Source: Spirochaetaceae bacterium (GTDB taxonomy: Bacteria; Spirochaetota; Spirochaetia; Treponematales; Breznakiellaceae). From it: a stretch of DNA of 41,034 nt. Positions within the stretch are counted from its first letter, which is position 1. Each line of letters begins with the position of its first letter. Positions 14,762 through 23,920 of this stretch are shown here, one piece after another. The stretch lies in NCBI GenBank assembly GCA_031277165.1, contig JAISLT010000066.1, positions 1-41,034 of the forward strand, in the 5' to 3' direction. Position numbers and translations under genes: made by a program. Below the pieces are notes generated by a model, which worked only from the letters and a program-made list of their open reading frames with translations, did not search any database and was not told where the DNA came from.

Positions 14762-16774
14762 ATGATCGAAAAGAACGTCATTGCAAAAAAAGGCCGGCTT
14801 TTTGGGACCGCCCTGCCCATAGGGGCCCTGCGGGGCGCAGAAAGTACCGGGGTCGGGGAGTTTTTGGATCTGATAGATTTTGCCAGCCTCTGCGCCGATA
14901 TGGGCATATCGTTGATCCAAATCCTTCCGGTAAATGACACGGGATATGAAAGTTCCCCCTACAGCGCCCTTACCGCCTTTGCCCTGCATCCCCTGTACAT
15001 TAGGCTTAACGCGCTGGAAGAGGCGGCTTCTTTTATAAAAGAGATTGAAGTGCTGGGTAGACAGTTCGCCCAGGAAAACCGCTTTCCTTACAATAAGGTC
15101 CTTAGGGCAAAGATGGATCTGCTGCGCCGGATATACAACACCTACAGACCCGTCATAGAGGAGGATGCCAAATCGGGGGCCCTATTCAGGTGGATCGAAG
15201 AGAATCCCTGGGTTAAAACCTATGCGGTGTTCCGGCGGCTTAAGGAAGCCAACGAAGAAAAGAGCTGGAAAGAATGGTCCCTTTACCGCCAGGTAAGTCC
15301 CGGGGATATTCAGTTTCTTTGGGAGGATCCGGTCCTGCGGGGGGAACATCTCTTTTGGGCCTGGCTGCAGAAGGCCCTGGACCGGCAGTTTTCCCGGGCG
15401 GCCAAGGCCATTCGGGATATGGGCCTTTTTCTGGAGGGGGATATTCCCATCCTAATGAACGAAGATTCCTGCGATGTCTGGGCCAGCCCGGATATTTTTA
15501 GGGCCGAACTGTCCGCCGGGGCGCCCCCGGATATGTACAGTCCCGCGGGGCAAAACTGGGGTTTTCCCATTTATAACTGGGAATTCCAGTCCCAGGATAA
15601 TTTTAGCTGGTGGAAGGCCCGGCTTAAAACCGCTTCCCGGTACTATGACGCATACCGGATCGATCATGTGCTGGGGTTTTTTCGGATTTGGGCTTCTTCC
15701 CGGTTTGACGATTCCTCTACTCTGGGCCGGTATATACCCTATGTGCCCGTGACTAAAGAAGACCTAGAAAGTATTGGATTTAACGGTGAAAGAATACGGT
15801 GGTTTTCCCTGCCCCATGTTCCTACCGGGGAAGTATGGGATGGCATCCGGAATAATTGGGGGGGGACCACTTCTTCCGGCGAGATTGCCGCGGAAGCGGG
15901 ACGGGTTTTTGACCTGGCCCTGGACCGGATTGGAAACGAGGAACTGTGGCTGTTTAAAAAAAACATCCGGGGCGAGAAGGATATTCGTTCCCTGGGTTTT
16001 AGGCCCCCCGCCGAGGGAGCTTTGATCCGCCTTTGGCACAACCGGCTTTTTTATGAATACGACGGGGGGGAATTTTTTCCCGTTTGGTATTACCGGGAAA
16101 GCCGGGCCTATAAATCCCTGGCCGGGGATGAACGGGCCGCCGTGGAGGAACTGTTAGCCCGGCGTAAAACGGAATCGGAGCGCATTTGGGAATCCGAAGG
16201 GCTGCGGTTTCTTTCGGTTCTGGCGGAATCTTCCCCCATGCTCCCCTGTGCGGAGGATCTGGGGGCGGTGCCGGACTGTGTACCCAGGGTTCTTGCCGCG
16301 TTGAATATTTTGGGACTGCGGGTTATCCGGTGGACCCGGCGCTGGGATCAGCCGGATCAGCCCTACGTACCCTTTAGCGAATACCCGGAACTTTCCGTCT
16401 GTACCCCGTCGGTCCACGACAGTTCCACCCTGCGGGAATGGTGGGACACCGAGGCGGATCAAGAAGCCTTTGCGGGCTTTCTTGGGGTGCCGTCGCTGCC
16501 CCGGGTGTACAACCCCGGTACGGCAAAGATCATTTTACGGCACGCCGCCGCCGCCGCTTCCCGGTTCCGGGTTTTCCAAATACAGGATCTGCTCCATCTG
16601 TCCCAGCGCTGGTATGCCGCCGATCCCGCCGGGGAACGGATCAACATCCCCGGTACCACCGGCGAATTTAACTGGACCTACCGGCTTCCCGCCTCTATCG
16701 AAGAGATTCGCTCCGATGCGGATCTTCTCCAGGCCATACGGGAACTGGCGGCGATAGAACCGGTAAAGAAGTAG
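14762..16774 (+). CDS. malQ: 4-alpha-glucanotransferase (GH77)
   Basis: MalQ transfers maltosyl units between alpha-1,4-glucans in maltodextrin and glycogen turnover. The 670-residue protein begins with LPIGALRG and QILPVNDTG as in the family. The catalytic residues can be placed: nucleophile D301 in YRIDHVLGFFRIW, acid/base E498 in CAEDLG and the third carboxylate D553 in SVHDSSTL. It is longer than the 500-residue Thermus type because of an insertion around residues 80-200 that contains helical segments. It has its own promoter and a strong terminator, with the debranching enzyme next on the same strand. Confidence 0.95.
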   Translation: MIEKNVIAKKGRLFGTALPIGALRGAESTGVGEFLDLIDFASLCADMGISLIQILPVNDTGYESSPYSALTAFALHPLYIRLNALEEAASFIKEIEVLGRQFAQENRFPYNKVLRAKMDLLRRIYNTYRPVIEEDAKSGALFRWIEENPWVKTYAVFRRLKEANEEKSWKEWSLYRQVSPGDIQFLWEDPVLRGEHLFWAWLQKALDRQFSRAAKAIRDMGLFLEGDIPILMNEDSCDVWASPDIFRAELSAGAPPDMYSPAGQNWGFPIYNWEFQSQDNFSWWKARLKTASRYYDAYRIDHVLGFFRIWASSRFDDSSTLGRYIPYVPVTKEDLESIGFNGERIRWFSLPHVPTGEVWDGIRNNWGGTTSSGEIAAEAGRVFDLALDRIGNEELWLFKKNIRGEKDIRSLGFRPPAEGALIRLWHNRLFYEYDGGEFFPVWYYRESRAYKSLAGDERAAVEELLARRKTESERIWESEGLRFLSVLAESSPMLPCAEDLGAVPDCVPRVLAALNILGLRVIRWTRRWDQPDQPYVPFSEYPELSVCTPSVHDSSTLREWWDTEADQEAFAGFLGVPSLPRVYNPGTAKIILRHAAAAASRFRVFQIQDLLHLSQRWYAADPAGERINIPGTTGEFNWTYRLPASIEEIRSDADLLQAIRELAAIEPVKK

Positions 16775-16817
16775 GGCCCAGAAAAAATCCCGCCAGGGCG
16801 GGATTTTTTCTGGGCCC
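16774..16817. terminator. Perfect 21-bp hairpin terminator after malQ
   Basis: Arms 16774-16794 and 16797-16817 are fully complementary with two bases between. The stem core CCCGCC/GGCGGG is followed by ATTTTTT, and A6 lies on the other side, so it can end transcription from both directions. It begins immediately after the malQ stop codon. Confidence 0.85.
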
Positions 16818-16999
16818 CGCAGTTACGCCTGTCTTTGCGGACCTTGAAATCCAAGACGGGCCATGCGGATGTTGTTAAACTGTTATCCCATGGCGGTAAG
16901 ATCAAATTTAATTTCCATTTTGTATTACTGAAAACTGCCGCGTCCGGCCCTGCGGTGGAACCTTGTCCAGCCCGCTGTTTCTGTAGTATATTGAAAGTC

Positions 17000-19162
17000 A
17001 TGGTCGATTTTGTGGTCGAGACCGGGAAGGCCCTGCCGTTGGGAGCGGAGCTAACCGCCGAGGGGGTAAATTTTTCTCTCTTTTCCCGGCATGCGCAGGC
17101 CATTACCTTACTGCTTTTTGAATCCGCAGAAAAAGACAGCCCCCTTAGGGAAATAAAACTTAAGCCCCAGTACAATAAAACCGGGGATATTTGGCACTGT
17201 CATATCCGGGGGATTAAGGACGGCGCCTGTTACCTGTACCGGGCCGACGGCCCCTACCAGCCCGAAAAGGGGTTCCGGTTTAATCCCCACAAGGCTTTGA
17301 TCGATCCCTATGCAAAGGCCCTTACCGGTTTAGCCGAATGGGATATTAGATCCTGCCTGGGGTACGATCCCAATGACCCCGCAGGGGATTTGTCTTTTTC
17401 TACAAAAGACGATATTCGCTCTTTGCCCCGCTGTGTTGTGGTAGACAATACCTTTGACTGGCAGGGGGATGTGCCCCTTAATTACCCGCTGCGATTCAGC
17501 GTTCTGTACGAAACCCACGTCCGGGGCATTACGGCCCATGAAAATTCCGGCGTAGAGCACCGGGGAACATACCGGGGGGTAATCGAAAAAATTCCCTTTT
17601 TAAAAGACCTGGGCGTAACCAGCCTGGAATTCCTTCCCCTGCAGGAATTTAACGAGGGGGAATTCCCCCGGCTTAATCCAAAAACCGGGGCGCTCCTTAC
17701 CAATTACTGGGGTTATTCCACCGTAGCTTTTTTTGCTCCCAAGGGTTCCTATGCGGCGGATAAAACCCCCGGCGGTCAGGTCCGGGAATTTAAAGAGATG
17801 GTTAGGGAACTCCACAGGGCGGGGCTGGAGGTTATTTTAGATATTGTGTTTAACCATACCGCCGAAGGAAACGAACAGGGGCCCACCTTTTCGTTCCGGG
17901 GTTTGGACAATTCAATTTACTATATTCTTAACGAAAACCGCCGGTATTACCAAAACTATTCCGGCTGCGGCAATACCGTTAATTGTAATCACCCGGTGGT
18001 GCGGAGTTTTATCATGGACTGTCTTCGCTACTGGGTAACGGAAATGCACGTGGACGGGTTCCGCTTTGATCTGGGCTCAATCCTGGGCCGGGACCAAAAG
18101 GGCCGGCTTATGGAAAATCCCCCCACCCTGGAACTGATTGCCGAAGACCCGGTGCTTAGCCATACGAAGATCATCGCCGAAGCCTGGGATGCCGGCGGCG
18201 CTTACCAGGTGGGGTGGTTCCCCGGAGGCCGCTGGGCGGAATGGAACGACCGGTACCGGGACGACATACGCCTTTACTGGCGGGGGGATCCCCATCAAAC
18301 CCGGCATTTGGCAACCCGCCTTTCCGGGTCCAGCGATTTGTATTTGCGGGATGGCCGCAAACCCTTTCATTCAATAAACTTTGTTACCAGCCACGATGGG
18401 TTTACCCTGCGGGATCTGGTTTCGTATAACGAAAAACATAACGAAGATAACGGAGAAAAAAACCAGGACGGCAATAACAACAACTACAGTTACAATAACG
18501 GCGTTGAAGGACCCAGTGCCGATCCCGCCGTCGAAAAAATACGGCAGCGGCTTATAAAAAATTTCATTGCCACCATGATGATTTCTTTGGGAACCCCGAT
18601 GATCCTGGGGGGCGATGAAATGGGCCGAACCCAGGGGGGGAACAACAATGCCTATTGTCAAGACAACGAAATCTCCTGGTACGACTGGTCCCTGCTTAAA
18701 AAAAATCCGGGGCTTTTCCGCTTTGCCCGGGAGATGATCGCCTTTCGCCTGCGGCACCATGGGTTTATGCGGCCCGAATTTTATACCGGCCGGGACGGAA
18801 GCTACAATGCCATTCCCGACATTACCTGGTTCAACGAAGATGGAAATATCGTCGATTGGGATAAAATAGGCTATTGCATGGCCCTGCGCATGGACGGCAG
18901 TAAGGCGGATATACTGGCGGACAAGGACGATAACGACTTTTTTATTATGTTCAACGCGGGAAACAAAAAGATCGCCTTTTCTGTCTGCGATCCCCTGGGT
19001 GGTAAAAGATGGTTCCGGGCGGTGGATACGGCCCTTTCCCCGCCGGAGGATATTCTTTTGCCCGGTACAGAAAAACCCCTGGATATGCCGGACTGTTACG
19101 TTGTGCGGGAACGGAGCATGGTTATTTTAATTTCAAAATCTCTTGATACTCCAACTAATTAA
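17000..19162 (+). CDS. glgX: Glycogen debranching enzyme, GlgX-type GH13
   Basis: The enzyme hydrolyses alpha-1,6 branches of glycogen or limit dextrins. From the ATG at 17000 it has 720 residues: an N-terminal CBM48-like domain (GAELTAEGVNFSLFSRHA), then the GH13 barrel. Catalytic residues are D357 (VDGFRFDLG), E394 (IIAEAWD) and D466 (TSHDGFTL). The region I recognise begins EVILDIVFNHTAEGNE. An in-frame ATG at 16835 would add 55 residues that do not resemble the family and would place the start next to the malQ terminator, so I reject it. Together with MalQ it forms a glycogen-mobilising pair. Confidence 0.93.
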   Translation: MVDFVVETGKALPLGAELTAEGVNFSLFSRHAQAITLLLFESAEKDSPLREIKLKPQYNKTGDIWHCHIRGIKDGACYLYRADGPYQPEKGFRFNPHKALIDPYAKALTGLAEWDIRSCLGYDPNDPAGDLSFSTKDDIRSLPRCVVVDNTFDWQGDVPLNYPLRFSVLYETHVRGITAHENSGVEHRGTYRGVIEKIPFLKDLGVTSLEFLPLQEFNEGEFPRLNPKTGALLTNYWGYSTVAFFAPKGSYAADKTPGGQVREFKEMVRELHRAGLEVILDIVFNHTAEGNEQGPTFSFRGLDNSIYYILNENRRYYQNYSGCGNTVNCNHPVVRSFIMDCLRYWVTEMHVDGFRFDLGSILGRDQKGRLMENPPTLELIAEDPVLSHTKIIAEAWDAGGAYQVGWFPGGRWAEWNDRYRDDIRLYWRGDPHQTRHLATRLSGSSDLYLRDGRKPFHSINFVTSHDGFTLRDLVSYNEKHNEDNGEKNQDGNNNNYSYNNGVEGPSADPAVEKIRQRLIKNFIATMMISLGTPMILGGDEMGRTQGGNNNAYCQDNEISWYDWSLLKKNPGLFRFAREMIAFRLRHHGFMRPEFYTGRDGSYNAIPDITWFNEDGNIVDWDKIGYCMALRMDGSKADILADKDDNDFFIMFNAGNKKIAFSVCDPLGGKRWFRAVDTALSPPEDILLPGTEKPLDMPDCYVVRERSMVILISKSLDTPTN

Positions 19163-19183
19163 GAACAACACTGGAGGAACATT

Positions 19184-19792
19184 GTGGATGAAAGCAGTTT
19201 TATTCTGGGGGTTGATCTTGACGGCGTGGTGGGGGATTTTTACGGCGCCATGCGAAAAATTGCCGCCGAGTGGCTTAATAAAAGCGAAGAATCCCTGACT
19301 AAAGACATAAGCTATGGCCTGGAAGAGTGGGGCCTGAACGAATGCGGCGGTTACGACAGGCTGCACCGTTTTGCGGTAACGCAGCGCAATCTTTTTAAAG
19401 AAATGCTTCCCATTAAGGATGCGCCGGTAACGCTGCGAAAACTTTCAAACCGGGGAGTGAGGATCCGTATTATTACCAACAGGCTTTTTCTAAAGTACTT
19501 TCATAAAACCAGTATTACCCAAACCGTGGACTGGCTTGACAACTATGATATTCCCTATTGGGATCTTTGTTTTATGAACGACAAGGTGGCGGTGGGGGCC
19601 CATGTGTACATAGACGATGCTCCGCAAAATATTACTCATCTGCGGCAGCAGGGCCAAAAAATAATCGTTTTTTCCAATTCTACCAACCGGGGGCTGCCGG
19701 GACCCCGGGCCGATTCCTGGCCTGAGGCGGAACGGATAGTTCTGGAGGCCATGGAAGAATGGAAAACCGGTACTACCAACTTATTTAACTAG
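19184..19792 (+). CDS. HAD-family 5'-nucleotidase (NT5C type)
   Basis: The 202-residue protein has the HAD nucleophile motif GVDLDGVVGDF (residues 9-19), a conserved threonine in IITNRL and a C-terminal VYIDDAPQN acidic motif. This arrangement is typical of cytosolic 5'(3')-deoxyribonucleotidase-like proteins, which dephosphorylate nucleoside monophosphates. The actual substrate is uncertain. Translation starts at a GTG with GGAGG seven bases upstream. It follows the debranching gene by 21 bases and could share its transcript. Confidence 0.8.
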   Translation: MDESSFILGVDLDGVVGDFYGAMRKIAAEWLNKSEESLTKDISYGLEEWGLNECGGYDRLHRFAVTQRNLFKEMLPIKDAPVTLRKLSNRGVRIRIITNRLFLKYFHKTSITQTVDWLDNYDIPYWDLCFMNDKVAVGAHVYIDDAPQNITHLRQQGQKIIVFSNSTNRGLPGPRADSWPEAERIVLEAMEEWKTGTTNLFN

Positions 19793-19886
19793 GGTCTATC
19801 CATGGGTTTTCCATACTGTAGACACGGTATAAACAGGCCCTAACTAATCGGGGCTGTTCCCAAGGGCAGATTCGGGAGTGCAGAAA

Positions 19887-21314
19887 ATGAAAAAAACCGA
19901 GCGGGTTGAACTGTTGGTATTGAACAAACCCGGCGTGTTAGGCCGGGTGGCGGGGCATATACGCCGCGAGGGCTGGAACATTAAACGGCTTATGGTGGAC
20001 GAGCTGGATGCCGAAGATTCCGGCGGCGCCGGGGATTACGCCGGAGTGTCCCGGATGGAGATAGACATCGAGGGTACCCATACTAAGCTTGCCCAGGTGA
20101 TGGACCGGGTTCTTAACCTGGACTGTGTGATCAGCATCAGCATGATCCAGGATGGAAAAAAAGCCGTCCGCAGCCGTCCCCGAGAAAAGGTCCTGCGAAG
20201 GGCCGATCTTGAACAAACAATTAAGGCCCCCGCAAAAAAAGAGGGGCGCTTCCGCATCCTGGCGATTAACCCCGGTTCGACCTCTACCAAATTCAGCGTC
20301 TACGATGACGAAACCTGCATACTTTCTAAAAAAATACAGCACGATTCGGCGCAGCTTGCCCGGTTTGGTTCCGTACTGAAACAAAAGGAACTGCGCCGGA
20401 ACTGTATTATAAAAAGCCTTGAAGAAGCGGAAATAGCCGTATCTTCCCTGGATGCCATTGCAGGCCGGGGCGGTCTTTTAAAGCCCATCGAAAGCGGAAC
20501 CTATAGCATTGGTCCCAAGATGCTGGAGGATCTTCACTCTGCCACCGCGGCAATTCATGCATCGGCCCTGGGGGCAATTATTGCCGCAGAAATGGCCGAA
20601 TCCTTTTCTATCCCCGCCTATGTGGTGGATCCCATTGTGGTGGACGAAATGGATCGCAATGCCAAGCTTACCGGCATGCCCGGGGTGGAACGGTCCAGTG
20701 TCTTCCACGCGCTGAATCAAAAGGCCATTGCCAGACGGCTTGCGGCGGAACTGGGAATGCCCTACGAGAACACCCGGTTTATTGTGGCCCACCTGGGCGG
20801 GGGAATTACCATTGGAGCCCACCGTTACGGCAGGGTCATTGACGTTAACGACGCCCTTTCCGGCGAAGGTCCCTTTACGCCGGAAAGAACCGGGGCCATT
20901 CCGGTTATTCCGGTTATCAACATGTGTTTTTCCGGGGAATATACCGAAGCGGAGATGATCGAGCGGGTCACCAAAAAAGGCGGAATGCGGGCTTATCTGG
21001 GTACGGAGGATATCCGGGTTGTACAGAAGATGATTAACGACGGGGATGAATTTGCTGCCCTGGTATTGGATTCCATGGCCTATCAGGTGGCAAAAGAAAT
21101 TGGCGCCATGGGGACGGTGCTGGAGGGCCTGGTAGACGCCATTATCCTTACCGGGGGCCTTGCCCATTCCACCCGCTTTACCGGAGCCATTAAACAGCGG
21201 GTGGACAAGCTTGCGCCGGTTCATGTTTTTCCCGGCGAAGACGAAATGATTGCCCTGGTGGAGGGAGTCCTTCGGGTGCTTGTGGGGAAGGAACAGGCTG
21301 CCCAGTATAGTTAG
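19887..21314 (+). CDS. ACT domain - butyrate kinase fusion
   Basis: Residues about 5-88 form an ACT domain like that of the acetolactate synthase small subunit (ELLVLNKPGVLGRVAGHIRR, NIKRL, SRMEIDIEG). After a basic linker, residues 121-475 form an acetate/butyrate kinase: phosphate motif LAINPGSTSTK (128-135), GRGG, the IHASALGAI region, IVAHLGGGITIGAH and AIILTGGLAHS. Butyrate kinases interconvert (branched) acyl-phosphate plus ADP with fatty acid plus ATP. Ordinary Buk is about 355 residues and lacks ACT. An ACT domain suggests control by a branched-chain amino acid. GGGAG is eight bases before the ATG; a GTG at 19878 is an alternative. The VOR genes nearby fit the same pathway. Confidence 0.88.
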   Translation: MKKTERVELLVLNKPGVLGRVAGHIRREGWNIKRLMVDELDAEDSGGAGDYAGVSRMEIDIEGTHTKLAQVMDRVLNLDCVISISMIQDGKKAVRSRPREKVLRRADLEQTIKAPAKKEGRFRILAINPGSTSTKFSVYDDETCILSKKIQHDSAQLARFGSVLKQKELRRNCIIKSLEEAEIAVSSLDAIAGRGGLLKPIESGTYSIGPKMLEDLHSATAAIHASALGAIIAAEMAESFSIPAYVVDPIVVDEMDRNAKLTGMPGVERSSVFHALNQKAIARRLAAELGMPYENTRFIVAHLGGGITIGAHRYGRVIDVNDALSGEGPFTPERTGAIPVIPVINMCFSGEYTEAEMIERVTKKGGMRAYLGTEDIRVVQKMINDGDEFAALVLDSMAYQVAKEIGAMGTVLEGLVDAIILTGGLAHSTRFTGAIKQRVDKLAPVHVFPGEDEMIALVEGVLRVLVGKEQAAQYS

Positions 21315-21315
21315 G

Positions 21316-21356
21316 GTTTGTCCATGGTGTAGAACACAGTACGGACAAACTTTCTT
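21316..21356 (+). terminator. Terminator after ACT-butyrate kinase gene
   Basis: GTTTGTCC (21316-21323) pairs with GGACAAAC (21343-21350) and is followed by TTTCTT. It starts directly after the stop codon. The sequence after the 5'-nucleotidase stop (from 19793) begins similarly (GGGT.T.TCCATGG), hinting at a shared element. Confidence 0.6.
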
Positions 21357-21405
21357 AAAAATCGCATTTTTGCCGCCATTAGGCGGGAAAATGCAGGGGG
21401 ATTTG

Positions 21406-22341
21406 TTACAGTTTGCAGGTCATCACTACGGCGGCCCGGTAGAATGTTAACCGCAGTGGATTTGAGCGGTCGATGTCCCGGCGGCGGTAATAAAGATCTT
21501 CCCAGTTTGCATTTTGATAATTCCGCCGGGTTTTGCACTGTACCAGCAGGGCGGCGCTTAGGTTCCCGGTAAGGGTAAAATTAAAAATCGCCGAAAAAAC
21601 CCAGTGCATTTTTTCGTCCCCCCACCGGGTCCGGTTTGGCGTATCGTAAAGGTAAAGGGTTCCTTCGGCAAGAAAGCCCGCCATAGTAAGGAAAACGGGC
21701 ATTTGATACCCCATAAGCAAATTCCCGTAGTAATTAAAACCGTTACAGTTTTCTCCGTCATCGTTTTCGTAATACCAGGATTCGCCGGAAGCCGCGGCGG
21801 TATAGCCCCTATGGTTAATTTCATGGTACGTTCTGGCCACCACATGATGCCAATCGCCGGGAATAAGGGCCGCCAGATCAAACTGCAGGGCCGCCCCGGT
21901 CTGGACCTTCCAGAGCAGGCCGTCAAAGGCAGCGCCTGAATGTTCCGCCCTTCCGGAACCGTCCTCCCGGTTAAGGCCTATGCCGTACAGGTTCTGCCCC
22001 AAAAGATGTACATTCCAGCCGGAACCTATTCTGCCCCCCGCAGAAAGGTTGAAAAACGCCGCAGGGGTCCAGACCGTTTCTGCCAGGACGTTTAGAGAAA
22101 CCGGGGAGATCTCGGCGGTTAGGGCCAGGGCGATGTTGTTGTCCGCGGTCAAAGGCCCCGTTCCCTGCAGAAGGGGAAAGGTAAGACGCTGGGTAAACCC
22201 CAGTTTTGCCTCCGGCAGTGAAGAGATTTGCAGGCTCAGCTCCCGGGAAGATGAAAACGGCGGTTTCTCCGCGGAAACTGTCCACGGGACAATCCATGCC
22301 AGTACGGTCAGGGCCGCTCCCCGTAAAATGTGTATCCTCAA
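21406..22341 (-). CDS. Putative outer-membrane beta-barrel protein
   Basis: I recognise no named family. The 311-residue product has a signal peptide (MRIHILRGAALTVLAWIVPWTVSA). The rest is a long series of alternating hydrophobic/polar strands rich in Gly, Tyr, Trp and Asn, such as LSAGGRIGSGWNVHLLGQN and FNFTLTGNLSAALLVQCKTR, typical of small outer-membrane barrels. The terminal residues (FYRAAVVMTCKL) could form the last strand but lack a terminal Phe. It stands alone, convergent with the kinase gene and divergent from the NlpC/P60 gene. Confidence 0.6.
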   Translation of the reverse strand: MRIHILRGAALTVLAWIVPWTVSAEKPPFSSSRELSLQISSLPEAKLGFTQRLTFPLLQGTGPLTADNNIALALTAEISPVSLNVLAETVWTPAAFFNLSAGGRIGSGWNVHLLGQNLYGIGLNREDGSGRAEHSGAAFDGLLWKVQTGAALQFDLAALIPGDWHHVVARTYHEINHRGYTAAASGESWYYENDDGENCNGFNYYGNLLMGYQMPVFLTMAGFLAEGTLYLYDTPNRTRWGDEKMHWVFSAIFNFTLTGNLSAALLVQCKTRRNYQNANWEDLYYRRRDIDRSNPLRLTFYRAAVVMTCKL

Positions 22342-22583
22342 AACAGCCTCGAAACAGGACCGGTATTTCCCGGATTCCCCGAGGGGGTACCCAGGGGCCT
22401 AAAATACGCATCGTCTGTCCGCAAAGCCGTTTACTCTGTGGACAACACTAACTATAGCCCGGATCCATGTTTTTTGCCAGTATTCGGTACCCCCGGCGGA
22501 TGTTTGCAGAGACGGGCCCCGGAGTACACCGGGGTACTGGGCAAAGCTGGAAAAAAATGATAATCTGCCGATATATAAACGTG

Positions 22584-23150
22584 ATGAAGAACGTATGGAT
22601 TGCCAGTCTTTTTCTCTTTTTTTCTTTTCCGCTTTGGTCCCAGGGGAATCCCCAGGGTTCTGCCGGCGGATCGGCGGAGCAGGCCGCTGCCGAAACGCCG
22701 GCGGCTGTAGCGGCGGCCGCTGTGGAAGAAGCGGAACTTCCCGAACTTGATATAGAGACCCTTCTTCGGCAGCGTATTACGGAACTGGCCCAGGAACACC
22801 TGGGGGTTCCCTATAAATATGCGGGGGTTACCCCCGAAGGCTTTGACTGCACCGGGCTGGTGTATTTTGTATACCGGGAGGCGGCGGGGATGGAAGTGTC
22901 CCGTTCCAGCGTGGGCATTTGGAACAGCGGAAAAAAAATTCCCCTGGCCCAGGTGCAGCCAGGGGACGTGCTGGTATTTACCACCGTCCGCCCCGGAGCC
23001 AGCCATGCCGGGATAGTCCTTGAAAACGGCCCCGGGGGGATACTTTTTATTCACGCCGCATCCCAGGGGTCTAAAACCGGGGTGATTATTTCCAACCTTA
23101 ACGAAAATTACTACAGGGCCCGGATTATGGGAGCCCGCAGCTATTTTTAA
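22584..23150 (+). CDS. NlpC/P60 peptidoglycan endopeptidase
   Basis: The enzyme should cut peptide stems of the cell wall in the periplasm. A signal peptide (MKNVWIASLFLFFSFPLWSQ) is followed by an Ala/Glu-rich spacer and then the NlpC/P60 domain: catalytic Cys in FDCTGLVYFVYR, His in SHAGIVL and the third polar residue His in FIHAAS. The length (188 residues) is normal for a minimal secreted member. I start at 22584 because the signal peptide begins there; longer in-frame starts would bury it. Its TAA stop overlaps the vorC stop on the other strand by sharing TTAA. Confidence 0.88.
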   Translation: MKNVWIASLFLFFSFPLWSQGNPQGSAGGSAEQAAAETPAAVAAAAVEEAELPELDIETLLRQRITELAQEHLGVPYKYAGVTPEGFDCTGLVYFVYREAAGMEVSRSSVGIWNSGKKIPLAQVQPGDVLVFTTVRPGASHAGIVLENGPGGILFIHAASQGSKTGVIISNLNENYYRARIMGARSYF

Positions 23151-23680
23151 ACCGTCCCAAAGCCCATCTTAATTGCTTCCACATTTTTGGGAATAAATTT
23201 GTGCTTATCCGGGGAAAAGAAGTTTTCCAGGATCCCCTCAATTTCTGTTAAGGCCAGGGCGCCGGTTAATTTTGCCATTGCCCCCAGGGCTATCATATTG
23301 GCAAAACGCAGGCTGCCTATCTTTTCGGCTAAGGCGGATGCCTCAAGCTTTACCACCCTAATGTTATCCCGGCGGGGATCTTCCTTAACCAGGCTGGAAT
23401 TTATGATCATAAGCCCCCCGTCCTTAAGGATCCCTTCGCAAATAGGAAGGGAATCGCCGTTCATTACCAGGGCCGAATCGGGGGTGGTCACCAGCGGGCT
23501 GGCAATTTCATCGTCGGAAACAATTACGCTGGCCCGGGCTACGCCGCCCCGTTTTTCCGCCCCATAAAAAGGAAAAAAGGTAACGTTTTTTCCTTCTTTC
23601 ATAGCGCAGTACACCCAGATCTGTCCCAGGGAAACGATCCCTTGGCCGCCGAATCCGGCAAAGAAGGATTTTTCTGTCAT
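23147..23680 (-). CDS. vorC: 2-oxoacid:ferredoxin oxidoreductase, gamma subunit (VorC-like)
   Basis: The gamma subunit of the pyruvate/2-oxoacid ferredoxin oxidoreductase family helps shape the CoA site. The 177-residue product has the hallmark FAGFGGQGIVSLGQI at the start, FFPFYGAEKRGGVARASVIVSDD and ALGAMAKLTG. I place the start at 23680; AAGGAG lies 12 bases upstream. Unlike the other subunits, it is separated from the gene before it by 240 bases of non-coding DNA, so it may have its own promoter or be kept on the transcript through several hairpins. Confidence 0.88.
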   Translation of the reverse strand: MTEKSFFAGFGGQGIVSLGQIWVYCAMKEGKNVTFFPFYGAEKRGGVARASVIVSDDEIASPLVTTPDSALVMNGDSLPICEGILKDGGLMIINSSLVKEDPRRDNIRVVKLEASALAEKIGSLRFANMIALGAMAKLTGALALTEIEGILENFFSPDKHKFIPKNVEAIKMGFGTV

Positions 23681-23920
23681 GTATGCTATATGCTCCTTAT
23701 ACACCGCAGATTTAATGAAAGGCCAAACCGGATTTTAGTCCGATTTAACCGGTTCTTCCAAGCGCAGTCAAAACCTAACCGGGTTTTGGGAAATGCCCCA
23801 GCTGTTTGCTGCACTCCGCATATAAATTGTATAAAAATTCACGGAAGTGAATATTTATACCCCGTACAACAGGCTCCCGGCATATGCGTTCCGCCGGCAT
23901 CTTCCTTTGAAAGGGGTTGT
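23681..23920. repeat. Hairpin- and repeat-filled gap inside the vor operon
   Basis: This 240-base gap has no gene. It contains a 32-bp inverted repeat (23829-23842 with 23847-23860, one mismatch), the dispersed hairpin repeat (23769-23800) and a copy of the AGCCTGTTGT element on the minus strand (23866-23880). It also has an AACCGG...CCGGTT hairpin at about 23725-23753. Elsewhere in the window these elements lie between transcription units, not within one. Confidence 0.55.
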
